The notes beneath the pieces are model-generated. The model made no database searches, was not told where the DNA came from, and saw only the letters and a program-made list of their open reading frames with translations. This document shows, in pieces, positions 1 through 9,004 of a DNA stretch of 64,000 bases (positions are counted from its first letter, which is position 1; each line of letters opens with the position of its first letter). The stretch is taken from positions 1-64,000 of the forward strand of contig NZ_NMQT01000015.1 in assembly GCF_002234405.1 (NCBI RefSeq). The letters run 5' to 3'. The position numbers were made by a program, and so were the translations under genes. Origin of the DNA: Amycolatopsis thailandensis (GTDB lineage: Bacteria > Actinomycetota > Actinomycetes > Mycobacteriales > Pseudonocardiaceae).

Positions 1-536
1 AGCACCAGCGCGAAACACCGGACGGTCTCCGTCCGGTGCGACGGGCCGCCGAACTCCTGCACCCTGGCGCGCCGCACCTCGCCGGACACCAGGTCCCGCA
101 CCGAGACCAGGTCCGCGCACAGCCTGAACCCGTGCTCGCGCAGGGCCTGCACGGTGCCCTCCGACGCGATCCAGCGCGGCGGCGCGAACCCGTCGACGGC
201 CATGCCGTTGGCGTCGAGCGCCGCCTTCGCCGCGATCAGCCGCAGCCGCGCCTCGTGCGCGGGCAGGGCCGCGAACTCCGCGCGTTTGCCCAGCTGGACC
301 GCGCGGTGGGTGGGGGTGATCCGGTGGTCGTAACCGTGCAGGAGGACGGAGTCGCCGTGAGCGCGGCGCGTCCGGACCCACTCGGTCACCGGCCCCTCAC
401 CGGTCCGGGCGGCGTAGAGGACGGACAACGGGACCTTGCGGCGGTCGAGCTCGGCCGCGAGGTCGGCACAGCGGTGCAACGTCCGGGTGGTCACGCCGGA
501 CAGGGAAACCAGCAAACGTGCGTCCACGTTCCCCAT
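1..536 (-). CDS. DUF2334-type polysaccharide deacetylase-like protein, 3' part cut by window edge
   Basis: The reverse strand is open from an ATG at 536 to the window edge, 178 codons without a stop. The product begins MGNVDARLLVSLSG, has LHGYDH at residues 66-71 and FAPPRW at about 117-122. That pair of motifs is typical of DUF2334 proteins, distant relatives of polysaccharide deacetylases; the HGYDH histidine and aspartate would be metal ligands. No signal peptide is visible. It runs in the same direction as purC and starts 64 bases after it, so the two may be co-transcribed. The start is uncertain because no strong ribosome binding site precedes it. A long forward-strand frame over the same bases is a shadow. 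Substrate unknown. Confidence 0.72.
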   Translation of the reverse strand, partial: MGNVDARLLVSLSGVTTRTLHRCADLAAELDRRKVPLSVLYAARTGEGPVTEWVRTRRAHGDSVLLHGYDHRITPTHRAVQLGKRAEFAALPAHEARLRLIAAKAALDANGMAVDGFAPPRWIASEGTVQALREHGFRLCADLVSVRDLVSGEVRRARVQEFGGPSHRTETVRCFALV

Positions 537-599
537 TGGGACAGACCGGCCTTGCGCCGGACTGACGACGGAGTGAACGCCGCAGGTCAGCCGGGCGAA

Positions 600-1481
600 T
601 CAGGCGGGCCAGTCGTCGAGCGAACAGCCGGTGATGCGCTCGTAGGCGTCGATGTACCTGGCCCTCGTCGCTTCGACGATCTCGTCGGGCAGTGGTGGCG
701 GCTCCGGTCTCTCCAGCCGGTGCCAGCCCGACGCGGGTCCGGTCAGCCAGTCGCGCAGCGGCTGCTTGTCGAACGACGGGAGCGGGCTGTCCGGGGTGCG
801 CCCGGCCGCCGGCCAGTAACGCGAGGAATCCGGGGTCAGCACCTCGTCGGCGAGCACCAGGTTCCCCTCGGGGTCGATGCCGAATTCGAGTTTCGTGTCC
901 GCGAGCAGGATGCCGCGTTCGGCGGCGAACTCCGCGCCGCGGCGGTACACCGCCAGCGTCGCCTCGCGGACCTCCTCGGCCCGCTCGCGGCCGAGCTGCC
1001 CGACCACGTCGTCGAACGCGATGTTCTCGTCGTGCGAACCGCGATCGGCCTTGGTCGCGGGGGTGAAGATCGGTTCGGGGAGCCGGGAGGATTCGGTCAG
1101 GCCGGGCGGGAGTTCGACGCCGCAAACCGTGCCGGTGGCGCGATAGTCGGCCAATCCGGTGCCGGTGAGATAGCCGCGGGCGACGGCTTCGAGCGGCAAC
1201 ATCGCCAGGCGCCGCACCAGCAGCGCGCGGCCGCGGACCTCGGTGGGGATGCGTTCGTCGTCGTAGGAGACCAGGTGGTTGGGGAGGACATCGGAGAGGA
1301 GGGAGAACCAGAACACGCTCATCGCGGTGAGCACCCGCCCCTTGTCCGGGATGGGGGTGTTGAAGATGACGTCGTAGGCGGAGATCCTGTCCGAAGTGAC
1401 GAGCAGCAGATGCTCGTCATCGACGGCGTAGAGCTCGCGGACCTTGCCGGCGGCGATCTTCGGGTATTCGAGCGTCGTCAC
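600..1481 (-). CDS. purC: Phosphoribosylaminoimidazole-succinocarboxamide (SAICAR) synthase
   Basis: Cytosolic purine-synthesis enzyme joining CAIR and aspartate with ATP to make SAICAR. The 293-residue product matches the usual length of the longer actinobacterial form. Near the N-terminus it has GKVRELY and [13 protein letters not shown], the SAICAR synthetase start. Further motifs are [12 protein letters not shown] and [12 protein letters not shown] in the middle and LADTKLEFG in the C-terminal half, all classic for this family. The ATG at 1481 faces the DUF62 gene across only 35 bases, so the two share a tiny divergent promoter region. purB and purD lie further along on the same strand but not in one operon. 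Confidence 0.97.
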   Translation of the reverse strand: MTTLEYPKIAAGKVRELYAVDDEHLLLVTSDRISAYDVIFNTPIPDKGRVLTAMSVFWFSLLSDVLPNHLVSYDDERIPTEVRGRALLVRRLAMLPLEAVARGYLTGTGLADYRATGTVCGVELPPGLTESSRLPEPIFTPATKADRGSHDENIAFDDVVGQLGRERAEEVREATLAVYRRGAEFAAERGILLADTKLEFGIDPEGNLVLADEVLTPDSSRYWPAAGRTPDSPLPSFDKQPLRDWLTGPASGWHRLERPEPPPLPDEIVEATRARYIDAYERITGCSLDDWPA

Positions 1482-1516
1482 GGCTGCACCCTAGCGATCA
1501 AGGATGATGGCTGATC

Positions 1517-2323
1517 ATGCCGATCCACTGCGTTTCGTTCACGACCGATTACGGGCTGAGCGACGGTTTCGTGGCCGCTTGCCACGGGGTGATCGCGCGG
1601 ATCGCGCCGTCCGTCCGGGTGCTCGACGTGACCCACGAGATCCCTCCGCAGCAGGTCAGGACCGGCGCCGAGGTGCTCGCCCAGACCGTGCCGTATCTGC
1701 CGGAGGGCATCCATCTCGCCGTCGTCGACCCCGGCGTCGGCACGTCGCGGCGCGGTGTCGTGGTGGTGACCGAACGCGGAATCCTCGTCGGCCCGGACAA
1801 CGGCATCCTCATTCCCGCCGCCGAAACACTCACCGGGGTGATAGCGGCGTACGAACTCGAGGCCCCGGAGTACCGCCTTCCGGTGACGTCTTCGACGTTC
1901 CACGGACGCGACATCTTCGCCCCCGCCGCGGCGCATCTCGCGCGTGGCGTCGATCCCGCGGAATTCGGGCCGCGTGTCGACGACCTCGTGCGCCTGCCGG
2001 ATCCGTTCGTCGCGGTGTTCCCCGGAAAGCTGGTCGCCGAAGTGCTCACCGTCGACCACTTCGGCAACGTCCAGCTGGCCGCGAGCCCCGCCGACCTCGA
2101 CCTGGCCGGGCTGTCCGGCACGGTCTCGGTCAGCAGCGAACACGTCCTGGTGAAAGCGCTGGTCGGCGACACCTTCGGCACCGTGCCGCCGGGCTGGAAC
2201 GTGCTCTACACCGATTCCGCGGGGCGGCTCGCGGTCGCCGTGAACGGCGGTTCGGCCGCCGACGTACTCGGGCTGGGACCCGCCCAGGAGTGCACGATCA
2301 CCTCGTCGCCGACGGCCAGCTGA
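1517..2323 (+). CDS. SAM hydroxide adenosyltransferase / SAM hydrolase (DUF62 family)
   Basis: A 268-residue member of the DUF62/fluorinase superfamily. Known members convert S-adenosylmethionine and water to adenosine and methionine; a halide-using branch makes 5'-fluoro- or chloro-adenosine. Seen here are FTTDYGLSDGFVAACHGV near the N-terminus, LAVVDPGVGTSRRG around residue 72-85, VGPDNGIL and STFHGRDIFAPAAAHLA. These are the family hallmarks. The chlorinase/fluorinase-specific loop was not recognised, so the hydrolase is the likely activity. AAGGATG lies upstream of the ATG at 1517 with long spacing. Its last 118 bases overlap the oppositely oriented MOSC gene. Confidence 0.88.
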   Translation: MPIHCVSFTTDYGLSDGFVAACHGVIARIAPSVRVLDVTHEIPPQQVRTGAEVLAQTVPYLPEGIHLAVVDPGVGTSRRGVVVVTERGILVGPDNGILIPAAETLTGVIAAYELEAPEYRLPVTSSTFHGRDIFAPAAAHLARGVDPAEFGPRVDDLVRLPDPFVAVFPGKLVAEVLTVDHFGNVQLAASPADLDLAGLSGTVSVSSEHVLVKALVGDTFGTVPPGWNVLYTDSAGRLAVAVNGGSAADVLGLGPAQECTITSSPTAS

Positions 2324-3093
2324 CCCGGCCCGGTGACCGCCATCTTGATCCCGAACGAGACGCCGCCCTCGGGTTCGCGCCGGTAGTCGGCGAGCGACCG
2401 GATCGGCTCGGGACCGGCCTTCTCGCCGGTCTCCTGATCGACCATCGGCACCGTGCAGCGAATGCAGACCTTGGCGTACCCCAAGTCCAGGCCGCCGACG
2501 GTGAGCGCGCGGACGTCGTCCTCGCGATGCGGTTCCGGCCAGCCCGCGACGACGATGTTGGGCCGGAAACGATCCATCGGCACGGCCTCGGCGCCACGCG
2601 ACGCGATGCGCTCGTTCAGACCGTCCAAAGAGGACTCGGAGGTGAGCAGGATCGCGTGCGCGTCGGCGAAGGCCGCGGTGCCGGGGATCTCGCCGTTGGT
2701 GACGCGCTCGTGCTCCGGCGCGAGCCCGACGAACACCGACGGCAGGCCCAAGACGTCGGAGAACCACTCGGCGGCCTCGTCGCCCTGGTGGACGCCCTTG
2801 CCCTGCCAGGTGAACGTCGCCGCGGGATGCCGCGGCCCGTCCGGCACTGTCTCGACCAGCAGGTCTTCGACGCCGGGCGCGGTGAGCCGCAGGCGGGCGC
2901 CGTCGTCGGTCACCTCGGCCCCGATCGCGGCCATCACCGGATGCTTCCGCTGACTGCGGAACTCGCCCTCAGGGGACACGACCATCCAAGCCCGGTCGAA
3001 CCGCAGGCCCGCCGGGGTGACGTCGGCCGTTTCGACCGGCGTCCCCGCGCAGCCCTTGACCGGGTAATAGACCAGCTTCGCCACTCTCGCCAT
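2206..3093 (-). CDS. MOSC domain protein (YcbX/mARC-like)
   Basis: A 295-residue protein with an N-terminal MOSC beta-barrel (LVYYPVKGCAGTPVETA at residues 6-22, FDRAWMVV, RSQRKHP) and a C-terminal MOSC domain ending KMAVTGPGQLAVGDEVIV. FRPNIVVAG and the conserved cysteine region CIRCTVPMVDQETG (about 195-208) fit enzymes that bind the molybdenum cofactor through a cysteine, such as YcbX and mARC, which reduce N-hydroxylated compounds. No ferredoxin domain is attached. About 28 residues beyond the usual MOSC end are read antisense through the DUF62 gene, which is odd. An exact 63-nt palindrome sits just upstream of the start. Confidence 0.88.
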   Translation of the reverse strand: MARVAKLVYYPVKGCAGTPVETADVTPAGLRFDRAWMVVSPEGEFRSQRKHPVMAAIGAEVTDDGARLRLTAPGVEDLLVETVPDGPRHPAATFTWQGKGVHQGDEAAEWFSDVLGLPSVFVGLAPEHERVTNGEIPGTAAFADAHAILLTSESSLDGLNERIASRGAEAVPMDRFRPNIVVAGWPEPHREDDVRALTVGGLDLGYAKVCIRCTVPMVDQETGEKAGPEPIRSLADYRREPEGGVSFGIKMAVTGPGQLAVGDEVIVHSWAGPSPSTSAAEPPFTATASRPAESV

Positions 3094-3135
3094 GGCCGCA
3101 GATTACGCGTGTCGGACGTCGTGAGCGGTACCACC

Positions 3136-3198
3136 CGAAGTACATGAAGGCCCCCTTCCTTGCGCCTGGCGCAAGGAAGGGGGCCTTCATGTACTTCG
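3136..3198. repeat. Perfect 63-nt palindrome, family A
   Basis: Arms of 31 bp (3136-3166 and 3168-3198) match perfectly around a single base at 3167. Each arm contains the self-complementary-like core AAGGCCCCCTT, so an arm can also fold alone. The element lies between the start of the MOSC gene (3093) and two more palindromes. It carries an ATG on both strands and reads M-K-A-P-F in one of them, which creates spurious short open frames. No U-run follows, so it is not a standard terminator. The same core recurs at 3377, 25191, 25388, 32359 and 47290. Confidence 0.9.
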
Positions 3199-3274
3199 AG
3201 AGGAAAGCGCGGCGGCGGGGCGAGGCAGGCCACCGGTGAGACGCGGGGCCGCTCATGACCTATCCGGCGCTGGT

Positions 3275-3327
3275 GTTGCGAAAGCCACTTTCGCAACCAT
3301 CAACGTTGCGAAAGTGGCTTTCACAAC
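3275..3327. repeat. Inverted repeat, family B
   Basis: Arms of 23 bp (3275-3297 and 3305-3327) match except for one base (G/A at position 3323 of the right arm), with a 7-nt loop. Each arm is itself a small hairpin, GTTGCGAAAG, three bases, CTTTCGCAAC. A second copy at 38752-38801 has the same core, the same right-arm G-to-A change and the same orientation. Bases 3094-3456 hold only this and the neighbouring palindromes at 3136 and 3377; no gene is seen there. Confidence 0.88.
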
Positions 3328-3376
3328 AGGCTTCGACCTCGGGGGGGGGTCGCCACAGGACCAGCAGCGACGTAGC

Positions 3377-3419
3377 GAAGGCCTCCTTCCCTACCCTGAA
3401 GGTAGGGAAGGAGGCCTTC
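3377..3419. repeat. Perfect palindrome, family A; probable terminator region of the amino-acid ABC operon
   Basis: Perfect 19-bp arms (3377-3395 and 3401-3419) around CTGAA. It lies 38 bases beyond the stop of the ABC ATPase gene and could stop that operon's transcript as a stem-loop, although no T-run follows. The core GAAGGCCTCCTTC places it with the other family A elements. Confidence 0.8.
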
Positions 3420-3456
3420 ACGGACATCACGCCCGACTGAGCGCGGCAGTCCGGCG

Positions 3457-4197
3457 TCAGAGCACCTGGGACAGGAAGCGTTGCAGCCGCTCGCTCTTCG
3501 GAGCGTCGAAGATCGCCTCCGGAGCGTCATGCTCGACGATCTTCCCGTCGTCCATGAACGCGACCTCGTCGGCGACGCCGCGCGCGAAGCCCATCTCGTG
3601 GGTGACCACGAGCAGCGTCAGCCCGCGCTCGGCCAGCCCCGCCATGAGGTTGAGGACACCCTTGACCAGCTCCGGGTCCAGCGCGCTGGTCGCCTCGTCG
3701 AACAGCATGACCTCGGGCTCCATCGCGAGCGCCCGGGCGATCGCGACCCGCTGCTGCTGCCCGCCCGAGAGCGCGCTCGGCCGGTACGGCGCCTTGTCGG
3801 CGAGGCCGACCTCGGCGAGGCGCGCGTGCGCGATCTCCGCCGCCTCCTCCTTGCCGAGCTTCCGCACGCTGCGCAGCGGCAGCGTGATGTTGTCCAGCAC
3901 GCTGCGGTGCCCGAACAGGTTGAAGTGCTGGAACACCATCCCGACCCGCTGGCGAAGCACGTCCGGGTCGGCGGAGATGACGCTCTCGCCGCCGAGCAGC
4001 AGGTCGCCCGAGTCGGGCTCCTGGAGGCGGTTCACGCAGCGCAGCAGCGTCGACTTGCCGGAGCCGGACGGGCCGATGATGCAGGTCGTGCGGCCCTTCT
4101 CGACCTTGAGGTTCACGCCCTTGAGCACTTCGAGGGTGCCGAAGGAGACGTGGACGTCGCGAAGTTCGACGCTGGAAGAACGGACAGCGGCGGTCAT
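3457..4197 (-). CDS. Polar amino-acid ABC transporter, ATP-binding protein
   Basis: A 246-residue cytoplasmic ATPase of the GlnQ/HisP family that powers uptake with the permease encoded just before it. It has Walker [10 protein letters not shown] at about residues 43-51, Q-loop [11 protein letters not shown], signature [15 protein letters not shown], Walker [14 protein letters not shown] and the switch histidine in VVTHEMGF. The ATG at 4197 overlaps the permease stop in an ATGA, so translation is coupled. A longer upstream extension of this frame is antisense noise inside the permease. It is the last gene of a five-gene reverse-strand operon, followed by a palindrome at 3377-3419. Confidence 0.95.
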   Translation of the reverse strand: MTAAVRSSSVELRDVHVSFGTLEVLKGVNLKVEKGRTTCIIGPSGSGKSTLLRCVNRLQEPDSGDLLLGGESVISADPDVLRQRVGMVFQHFNLFGHRSVLDNITLPLRSVRKLGKEEAAEIAHARLAEVGLADKAPYRPSALSGGQQQRVAIARALAMEPEVMLFDEATSALDPELVKGVLNLMAGLAERGLTLLVVTHEMGFARGVADEVAFMDDGKIVEHDAPEAIFDAPKSERLQRFLSQVL

Positions 4198-4952
4198 GAC
4201 ATCGGCACCTTTCCGGCGTTCAGCAGTTCCAGATCGCCACCGTCGTCCTCGGCCCGGACCTTCTTGCCGGTGCGCAGCTTCTTGTCGATGTAGTTGACCA
4301 GATGCGTCAGCGGCACGGTGATCACCAGGTACACCACACCCGCCGCGACCAGCGGCGACAGGTTCCCGGTGTTCGCCGCGAGATCCTGCCCGATGCGGAA
4401 CAGGTCGCGCTGCTCGGCGAGAAAACCGAGGAAGTACACCAGGCTGGAGTCCTTGACCAGCGCGATGAATTGGTTCACCAGCGCGGGCAGCACCCGCCGC
4501 ACGCCCTGCGGGATGACGACGAGCGTCATCGCCTTGGTGTAGGTCATGCCCAGCGCGCGGCTGGCCTCCATCTGTCCTTTTTCGACACTCTGGATACCGG
4601 CGCGGAAGATCTCGCCGATGTACGCGGCGGCGATGAGGCTCAGCGAGAGGATGCCCAGCGGATACGGGTTCCGCGACAACGACGGGATGAGGATCCCGCC
4701 GCCCTGCCCGATCACCAGGATGGTCAGGATCGCGGGCAGGCCGCGGAAGATGTCGGTGTACACCCTGGCGGGCCAGCGCAGCCAAGCCTTGCTGGACAGG
4801 CCCATCGTGGCCAGCAGCATGCCGAGCACGGTGCCGATCAGCGCCGAGAACACCGACAGGATCAGCGTGTTCAGCAGGCCGGTCCCGAGCAGGTCCGGGA
4901 AGACCTGCCAGATGTACTCCCAGTTCAGGAAGGTGTTGAGGAAGTCGTTCAC
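4194..4952 (-). CDS. Polar amino-acid ABC transporter, permease
   Basis: A 252-residue inner-membrane protein of the HisMQ/GlnP family. The N-terminal half carries [20 protein letters not shown], a typical first membrane span, and the EAA loop appears as [21 protein letters not shown] near residue 135-155, where the ATPase docks. The GTG start at 4952 follows the TAA of the preceding binding-protein gene with no gap, and its own stop overlaps the ATPase start. Only one permease gene is present, so it probably works as a homodimer. It may serve all three binding proteins encoded upstream. Confidence 0.94.
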   Translation of the reverse strand: MNDFLNTFLNWEYIWQVFPDLLGTGLLNTLILSVFSALIGTVLGMLLATMGLSSKAWLRWPARVYTDIFRGLPAILTILVIGQGGGILIPSLSRNPYPLGILSLSLIAAAYIGEIFRAGIQSVEKGQMEASRALGMTYTKAMTLVVIPQGVRRVLPALVNQFIALVKDSSLVYFLGFLAEQRDLFRIGQDLAANTGNLSPLVAAGVVYLVITVPLTHLVNYIDKKLRTGKKVRAEDDGGDLELLNAGKVPMS

Positions 4953-5735
4953 TTACTTCTGCCCGGCCTTGAACTCCACGGGCACCGGCGCGTTCGGCTC
5001 GAACCGCTGGTGCACCTTTTCCCATGTCCCGTCGGCGATGACCGCCTTGAGCCCGGCGTTGATCTTGCCCGCCAGCTCGGTGTTGCCCTTCTTGACCGCG
5101 AAACCGTGCGGGATCGTCGTGGTGATCGCCTTGACCACCTTGAGTTTCGCGTCCGGGTTCTTCGCCGCGTAGTCCTCGGCGGTCGCCTGGTCGAAGATCG
5201 CGCCGTCGATCGCGCCGGACTTCAGCGCGGAGAGGGTCGCGGCGTCCTGCGGGAACCGCACGGCCTGCGCGGTGGGGGCGTTGGCCGCCAGCCAGCTGTC
5301 GGAGACAGTGCCCTGGACGACCCCGATCCGCTTGCCCGCCAAGGAGTTCTCGTCGGTGATGGCGACGCCTTCACGGGTTTCGATGCCGAGCGACTGGTAG
5401 TTGTACGGCGCCGAGAAGTCGACGGTCTTGCGGCGTTCGTCGGTCTGCGAGATCCCCGAGCTGCCGATGTCGAACCGGCCGTTGGCGACCTGGCTCAGCA
5501 GCGTCGCGAACTCGGTGGAGACGAACTCGAGTTTCAGGTTCTGGTTCGCGGCGATGGCCTTCAGCAGCTCGTTGTCGAACCCGGTGAACACGCCGTTTTC
5601 CTGATAGGCGTTGGGTTTCGAGTCGCTGAGGGTGCCGACGCGCAAGGTGCCCGCGCCGGCGTCTTCACCGCCGCCGCACGCCGCCAGCACCGCCAAAAGG
5701 GCGGCACTGGCGACGGCGGCGAGTGACTTCTTCAT
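4953..5735 (-). CDS. Amino-acid-binding lipoprotein, family 3 (copy 1 of 3)
   Basis: A 260-residue extracellular solute-binding protein (SBP_bac_3) tethered by lipid at Cys20 (lipobox LAAC). The body has [45 protein letters not shown] and [18 protein letters not shown], the normal order for family 3 binding proteins. It is clearly a paralogue of the next two genes upstream. The ATG at 5735 follows the previous stop by 8 bases and is preceded by GTGAGGACC. This copy is closest to the permease. The ligand cannot be read from sequence; a polar amino acid is likely. Confidence 0.94.
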   Translation of the reverse strand: MKKSLAAVASAALLAVLAACGGGEDAGAGTLRVGTLSDSKPNAYQENGVFTGFDNELLKAIAANQNLKLEFVSTEFATLLSQVANGRFDIGSSGISQTDERRKTVDFSAPYNYQSLGIETREGVAITDENSLAGKRIGVVQGTVSDSWLAANAPTAQAVRFPQDAATLSALKSGAIDGAIFDQATAEDYAAKNPDAKLKVVKAITTTIPHGFAVKKGNTELAGKINAGLKAVIADGTWEKVHQRFEPNAPVPVEFKAGQK

Positions 5736-5743
5736 CGTGGTCC

Positions 5744-6517
5744 TCACGCCTTGAACTGGTCGGGCACCGGAGCCGTCGGCAGGAACTTGTCGTGCAGCTT
5801 GACCCAGGTGCCGTCGGCGATGACCTGCTTCAGGCCCTCGTTGATCTTCGTCTGGAGTTCGGTGTTGCCCTTCTTCACCGCGAAGCCGTGGGGCACGTCG
5901 GTGGTGAAGGACTTGACGACCTTGAGCTTGGCGTCGGCGCTTTCCTTGACGTTGGACTCGGCGATCGCCTGGTCGAGGATGTAGGCGTCGACGGCGCCGC
6001 TCTTCAGCGCGGCCAGCGCCGGGGCGTACCCCGGGAAGCGCACGGCCTGCGCGTCGGGCACGGTCGAGGTGAGCCACTTGTCGCCGACGGTCGCCTGGAT
6101 GACCGCGACCCGCTTGCCGGACAGCGCCTTCTCCTCGGTGATCGGCGAGCCGTCCTTGGTCTGGATGCTCATCACTTCGAAGTTGTACGGGCTGGAGAAG
6201 TCGACGTTCTTCTTGCGCTCGTCGGTCTGCGCGATGGCCGAGCTGCCGATGTCGAACTGGTTGTTCGCGACCTGGCCCAGCAGCGACGAGAAGTCCGTCG
6301 AAACGAACTCCAGCTTCAGGTTCTGCTTGGCGGCGATGGCCCGCAGCAGCTCGTTGTCGAAGCCGGTGAAGTTGCCGTTCTCGACGTAGATGTTCGGCGG
6401 CGCGTCGCTCAGGGTCCCGACGCGCAGGGTCTTCTCGGTGGCGGATTCGCCGCCACCGCAAGCGGCGAGCACGGCGACGAGACCCGCGGCCAGCGTGGCG
6501 ATGAGTGTCTTCTTCAT
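5744..6517 (-). CDS. Amino-acid-binding lipoprotein, family 3 (copy 2 of 3)
   Basis: A 257-residue family 3 binding lipoprotein with lipobox LAAC and lipidated Cys20. It shares with copy 1 the segments [43 protein letters not shown] and [19 protein letters not shown]. The start (MKKTLIA) and the end (PVPDQFKA) also correspond to copy 1, which points to tandem duplication. It sits between copies 3 and 1 with gaps of 5 and 8 bases, so the genes are one transcript. Differences lie mainly in the central pocket segment, so ligand range may differ. Confidence 0.94.
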   Translation of the reverse strand: MKKTLIATLAAGLVAVLAACGGGESATEKTLRVGTLSDAPPNIYVENGNFTGFDNELLRAIAAKQNLKLEFVSTDFSSLLGQVANNQFDIGSSAIAQTDERKKNVDFSSPYNFEVMSIQTKDGSPITEEKALSGKRVAVIQATVGDKWLTSTVPDAQAVRFPGYAPALAALKSGAVDAYILDQAIAESNVKESADAKLKVVKSFTTDVPHGFAVKKGNTELQTKINEGLKQVIADGTWVKLHDKFLPTAPVPDQFKA

Positions 6518-6522
6518 GGTTT

Positions 6523-7350
6523 TCAGACCCCCGCGTTCTGCACGGGCAGGCCGGGGCCGCCCTGTTCGAGTTCCTTGGGCAGCGGCTCGGTCTTGAAGAA
6601 CTGAGCGTGCAGGCGGGCGACGGTGCCGTCCGCCACGGCCTTCGCGAGGCCGTCGTTGAGCTTCTTCAGCAGGTCCTTGTTGTCCTTGCGGACGGCGAAC
6701 GCGGACGGCGTGTCCTTGGTCTCGACCGTGTAGCCGAACTCCAGCGCCAGATCCGGGTTCTGATCGATGTACTTCTGCCCGATGTCCTTCGGCACGACCC
6801 AGCCGTCGAGGCTGCCTGCCTTCAGCTGCGCGAAACCGGCGTTGTAGTCGGGGAACCGGACGACGTTGGCGCCGGGCACCTTGCCGCTCGCGAAGTCGTC
6901 CTGCACCGACGCCTGCACGACGCCGAGCCGCTTGCCGTTGAAGGCGCCGACGTCCTTGAGGCCCGCGTCCTTCTTGGTGATGATCGAGGTGAACCCGGTG
7001 CTGTAGCCGTTGCTGAACGCGACGGTCTTCTTGCGGGCCTCGGTGGTGGAGATCGTGGAGCTGCCGATGTCGAACTTGTTGGTGGCGACGGCGGCCAGCA
7101 GCCCGGCGAACTCGGTGCCGACGAACTCGACCTCGAAGCCCTCGCGCTTCGCGATGTCGCGCAGCAGTTCGTTGTCGTAGCCGGTGAAGGTGCCGTTCTC
7201 CAGGTAGATGGACGGCGGCGCGTCGGTCAGGGTGCCGACCCGCAGCTTCTGGCCGGTCGTGCTCGCGTCACCGGAGCCACAGGCGGCGAGGGCGAGGGTG
7301 GCCGCTCCGGCCGTGACGACGGCGACGATTTTCGACAGCGTGGATCTCAT
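6523..7350 (-). CDS. Amino-acid-binding lipoprotein, family 3 (copy 3 of 3, first in operon)
   Basis: A 275-residue binding lipoprotein with lipobox LAAC and lipidated Cys24. I chose the ATG at 7350 because GGAAGAAG lies just upstream and a signal peptide begins there; an in-frame ATG 13 codons earlier would spoil it. It is more divergent than copies 1 and 2 (TTEARKKTVAFSNGYSTGF, VVPKDIGQKYIDQNPD) but keeps LRVGTLTDAPPSIYLENG and GYDNELLRDIA. It opens the operon, and the promoter should lie between 7351 and 7512. No regulator gene adjoins it. Confidence 0.93.
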   Translation of the reverse strand: MRSTLSKIVAVVTAGAATLALAACGSGDASTTGQKLRVGTLTDAPPSIYLENGTFTGYDNELLRDIAKREGFEVEFVGTEFAGLLAAVATNKFDIGSSTISTTEARKKTVAFSNGYSTGFTSIITKKDAGLKDVGAFNGKRLGVVQASVQDDFASGKVPGANVVRFPDYNAGFAQLKAGSLDGWVVPKDIGQKYIDQNPDLALEFGYTVETKDTPSAFAVRKDNKDLLKKLNDGLAKAVADGTVARLHAQFFKTEPLPKELEQGGPGLPVQNAGV

Positions 7351-7392
7351 CGCTTCTTCCGTGGGTTTCGGCGCCAAGGCGCGATACAAGCA

Positions 7393-7421
7393 CGCCAGGC
7401 CGCCTCATGGGCGGCCTGGCG
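7393..7421 (-). terminator. Stem-loop downstream of purB
   Basis: Perfect 12-bp GC-rich arms (7393-7404 and 7410-7421) with a 5-nt loop, in the gap between the purB stop and the first gene of the ABC operon. On the reverse strand it is followed by TGCTTGTATC, moderately T-rich. It probably ends purB transcription, or acts as a leader attenuator for the ABC operon. Nothing else stands out in this 162-base gap except a small GCCCC/GGGGC hairpin near 7488-7502. Confidence 0.6.
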
Positions 7422-7512
7422 CTCCGGGTTCAGCGATCGAGATTAGGCATTTCGCCCGATCGAGTAACTTCGTCTCACTCTGTGAACGCCCCGTGGTGGG
7501 GCTGCTCACACG

Positions 7513-8943
7513 TCAGAGAATCGGTGCCGGCGAGTAACCGGCGGCCTCCGGGAAACGCTCCAGGATCTCCGAGACGCGCGACGCGATCGCGGCCACCTGA
7601 CGCGGCGCGACACCGGTGAACGAGATCCGGTCGGCGAGGAGTTTGTCCAGCTCACCGCGGTCGAGCGGGATGCGCTCGTCGGCGGCGAGGCGGTCGAGGA
7701 GGTCGTTCTCCGCCAGTCCCTGCTCCCGCATCGCGAGGGCGACGCCGACGGCGTTCTCCTTGATGGCCTCGTGAGCGGTTTCACGCCCGACACCCGCGCG
7801 GACCGAGGCCATGAGCACCTTGGTGGTCGCGAGGAACGGCAGATAGCGATCGAGCTCACGTCCGATGACCGCGGGGAAGGCGCCGAACTCGGCCAGCACC
7901 GTGAGGAAGGTCTCCAGCAGGCCGTCGAGCGCGAAGAACGCGTCGGGCAGCGCGACCCGGCGGACGACGGAGTCGGACACGTCGCCTTCGTTCCACTGGT
8001 CGCCGGAGAGTTCGCCGACCATCGACAGGTAGCCACGCAGGACGACGGCGAGCCCGTTGACCCGCTCGCACGAACGGGTGTTCATCTTGTGCGGCATGGC
8101 CGACGAGCCGACCTGACCCGGCTTGAAGCCCTCGGTGACCAGTTCGTGGCCGGCCATCAGGCGGATCGTCTTCGCCAGGCTCGACGGCGCGGCCGCGAGC
8201 TGGACCACGGTGGACAGCACGTCGAAGTCGAGCGAGCGCGGGTACACCTGGCCGACGCTGGTGAACACGTTCTCGAATCCGAGGTGGGCCGCGACCCGCG
8301 ACTCCAGCTCGTCCAAAGTGGACTCGTCGCCGAGCAGGTCGAGCATGTCCTGCGCGGTGCCGACCGGGCCCTTGATGCCGCGCAGCGGGTACCGGCCGAT
8401 CAGGTTTTCGAGCCGGTCGAAGGCGACCAGCAGTTCGTCGGCGGCGGTGGCGAACCGCTTGCCCAGGGTCGTCGCCTGCGCGGCGACGTTGTGCGAACGG
8501 CCGGCCATCACCGTGTCGGCGTGCTCCACCGCGATCGAGGCGAGCCGCGCGAGGACGGCGCCGACGCGGCTGCGCATCAGCTCAAGCGAGCGGAGCACCT
8601 GAAGCTGCTCGACGTTCTCGGTGAGGTCACGCGACGTCATGCCCTTGTGGACGTGCTCGTGCCCGGCGAGCGCGTTGAACTCCTCGATCCGGGCCTTCAC
8701 GTCGTGCCGGGTGACCCGCTCGCGCGCGGCGATCGACTCGAGGTCGACCTGCTCCAGCACGCGCTCGTAGTCGGCGACGACGCCTTCTCCCACCTCGACG
8801 CCGAGGTCGGCCTGTGCCCGGAGCACGGCCAGCCAGAGCTCGCGCTCCAGCACGACCTTGCGTTCCGGGGACCAGAGTTCGACCAGCTCAGGCGAGGCGT
8901 AGCGGCCGGCGAGCACGTTGGGGATGCGGGGCTTGTCCGTCAC
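7513..8943 (-). CDS. purB: Adenylosuccinate lyase
   Basis: Cytosolic enzyme that removes fumarate from SAICAR and from adenylosuccinate, two steps of purine synthesis. The 476-residue product belongs to the fumarase/aspartase superfamily and shows its signature GSSAMPHKMN at about residues 282-291, with HKGMTSRDLTENVEQ and GRSHNVAAQATTLGKRFA carrying the other active-site residues. It begins MTDKPRIPNVLAGRYASPEL. The gene is transcribed alone or with the downstream ABC operon; a stem-loop at 7393-7421 suggests separation. With purC, purD and purA it forms the conserved backbone of the window. Confidence 0.97.
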   Translation of the reverse strand: MTDKPRIPNVLAGRYASPELVELWSPERKVVLERELWLAVLRAQADLGVEVGEGVVADYERVLEQVDLESIAARERVTRHDVKARIEEFNALAGHEHVHKGMTSRDLTENVEQLQVLRSLELMRSRVGAVLARLASIAVEHADTVMAGRSHNVAAQATTLGKRFATAADELLVAFDRLENLIGRYPLRGIKGPVGTAQDMLDLLGDESTLDELESRVAAHLGFENVFTSVGQVYPRSLDFDVLSTVVQLAAAPSSLAKTIRLMAGHELVTEGFKPGQVGSSAMPHKMNTRSCERVNGLAVVLRGYLSMVGELSGDQWNEGDVSDSVVRRVALPDAFFALDGLLETFLTVLAEFGAFPAVIGRELDRYLPFLATTKVLMASVRAGVGRETAHEAIKENAVGVALAMREQGLAENDLLDRLAADERIPLDRGELDKLLADRISFTGVAPRQVAAIASRVSEILERFPEAAGYSPAPIL

Positions 8944-9004
8944 GCGGCCAGACTAACCCGCCGCATTTCGTCCTCTAAGTGCGCCTGGACTCGCCCATCC
9001 CCGT

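Noticed and set aside
36..1514. A 492-codon forward open frame over purC and the first gene
   Set aside because: It is antisense to purC, which has all family motifs, and has no recognisable domain. High GC makes such shadows common.
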